Below, in pieces: positions 32,678 to 33,308 of a stretch of DNA of 33,308 bases. The notes beneath the pieces were generated by a model. It was not told the origin of the DNA and did no database searches. It saw only the letters and a program-made list of their open reading frames with translations. Every line of letters begins with the position of its first letter. The first letter of the stretch is position 1. Both the position numbers and the translations under genes were made by a program. Location of the stretch: contig DSBL01000073.1 of NCBI GenBank assembly GCA_011049455.1, positions 1-33,308 of the forward strand, read 5' to 3'. This stretch comes from Desulfonatronum sp. GTDB taxonomy: Bacteria > Desulfobacterota > Desulfovibrionia > Desulfovibrionales > Desulfonatronaceae.

Positions 32678-33187
32678 TTATCCATGATAGCAGATCAGCT
32701 TCTGCTGAACCACATCGGCAACCATGCGCAAATTCTGCTCAGCCAGATCATAGACCCCCACCACGTGGGAAAGGGCGTCGCCATCGGGCGCCAGTGTTTT
32801 CAGACGGTTTTCAAAACCCTGGAGCCAGGAAAAATTCGCGATAACCTCGGGCAGATCCGGAAAAATGGCCAGATAAAAAATGCCCGTTTCCACCAGGTCC
32901 TGAAAAAAATGACTGCCATAGGACAACTCCGGCATCAGGTTGCCGTCTCTCCAGGCGACTTCTCCTAATACGGACACATTATTTATTTCTGAAAAATGCA
33001 CGGGAACCCCCATGGAAGGTGTCGTTGTCCCCCAACGCCCCGGACCAATAAGCATCAACGACTGGTGTTCCCGGTCAGCAACCTGTTTGTTCAGGCGCCC
33101 AATCAGACGCGCAACATCGAATTTTTCGTTCAAGGAAAGCCTTGCATATTCCCGGGGATGGATATGGATGAGGCGATGAATGTACTT
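32678..33187 (-). pseudogene. 5'-truncated PEP synthase / PPDK-type PEP-pyruvate binding protein, C-terminal fragment
   Basis: The minus frame encodes about 170 residues matching the C-terminal end of PEP/pyruvate-binding (PPDK N-terminal type) proteins. Marks are YIHRLIHIHPREYARL, VARLIGRLN, LIGPGRWGTTTPSMGVPV, then ELSYGSHFFQDLVE and a terminal IFPD segment. These proteins normally have roughly 800 residues or more. Upstream (to the right) family resemblance stops at about 33187, a TAG stop lies at 33221-33223, and the sequence becomes AT-rich, so the rest of the gene has been removed or displaced. The natural stop is at 32678-32680. Confidence 0.7.
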
Positions 33188-33232
33188 TGACCTGTGTTGA
33201 GCGTTTTTAACACATTCGCGCTACATTTTTGC

Positions 33233-33308
33233 TTGCATAACATACTGTATTTGTTTACTATATCCTCCATTCGAAACATCGTGAAGTTACACCCAACGAG
33301 TGGAGGAA
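33233..33308 (+). promoter_or_regulatory. Promoter-like sequence and Shine-Dalgarno of a gene beyond the right edge
   Basis: TTGCAT (33233-33238) and TACTAT (33256-33261) are spaced by 17 bases. The window then ends with GGAGGAA at 33302-33308, a strong ribosome binding site for a rightward gene starting just outside. The region 33190-33308 is markedly richer in A/T than the rest of the window. A short TGTGTT/AACACA inverted repeat lies at 33193-33214. An inserted mobile element is plausible but its identity cannot be seen. Confidence 0.45.

Noticed and set aside
32657-32968. A 103-codon plus-strand frame over the PEP synthase fragment
   Set aside because: The opposite strand carries clear family motifs (GPGRWG, SYGSHFF); the plus frame has none.

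Overview
This 33.3 kb window looks like chromosome from a GC-rich, Gram-negative anaerobe, most likely a deltaproteobacterium / Desulfobacterota of the Desulfovibrionales type. That placement is inferred from gene content and style (DUF3417-type glucan phosphorylase, PaaK-like ligase, LivKHMGF, TamA/TamB, kinase-like/UspA pair, PEP-synthase-like relic, GATACC-type hexamer arrays). No rRNA, tRNA or taxonomic marker is present.

Layout. The left edge (1-142) holds the first codons of a leftward IS transposase. Its ribosome binding site and start codon lie inside a perfect 19-bp stem. Next come a Phd/YefM-RelE/ParE toxin-antitoxin pair (143-668) and the C-terminal relic of a PIN toxin. A housekeeping block follows on the plus strand: alpha-glucan phosphorylase, PaaK-like CoA ligase, a small membrane protein, branched-chain aminotransferase and an exported cyclophilin. 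The complete LivKHMGF branched-chain amino acid ABC transporter then runs leftward (12511 to 7921) and ends at a strong intrinsic terminator. From 12.8 to 17.6 kb are mostly small rightward genes: a cysteine-cluster protein, a HAD phosphatase, a macrodomain hydrolase, a protein-kinase-like protein and a universal stress protein. A divergent 81-aa orphan sits among them. A leftward RND efflux pair (membrane fusion lipoprotein plus pump) spans 21768-17615. A rightward envelope cluster follows: MscS-like channel, TamA and TamB (22093-30431). The right end carries a leftward gdhA-DUF4258-DUF2283 unit and a 5'-truncated PEP synthase-like fragment. An AT-rich segment then has a promoter-like sequence and a Shine-Dalgarno at the very last bases.

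How the genes may work together. LivKHMGF imports branched-chain amino acids, IlvE transaminates them onto 2-oxoglutarate, GdhA can recycle the glutamate, and the PaaK-like enzyme handles an aryl or acyl acid at the CoA level. This suggests amino acid catabolism, but it is inference from adjacency. TamA and TamB form the known autotransporter / outer-membrane assembly and lipid-transport module; here they are preceded by a translationally overlapping MscS-like protein. The kinase-like protein and UspA look like a two-gene stress unit.

The most unusual items are: the hairpin that would hide the transposase start in read-through mRNA; a DUF4258/DUF2283 toxin-antitoxin-like pair fused transcriptionally to gdhA; a multistem GC-rich intergenic element (15924-16028) that looks like a structured RNA; a 174-bp imperfect palindrome (6954-7127); a GATACC hexamer array that can fold between tamA and tamB; and a cyclophilin with a second, better ribosome binding site after its signal peptide. 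Both window edges appear to be mobile-element junctions.
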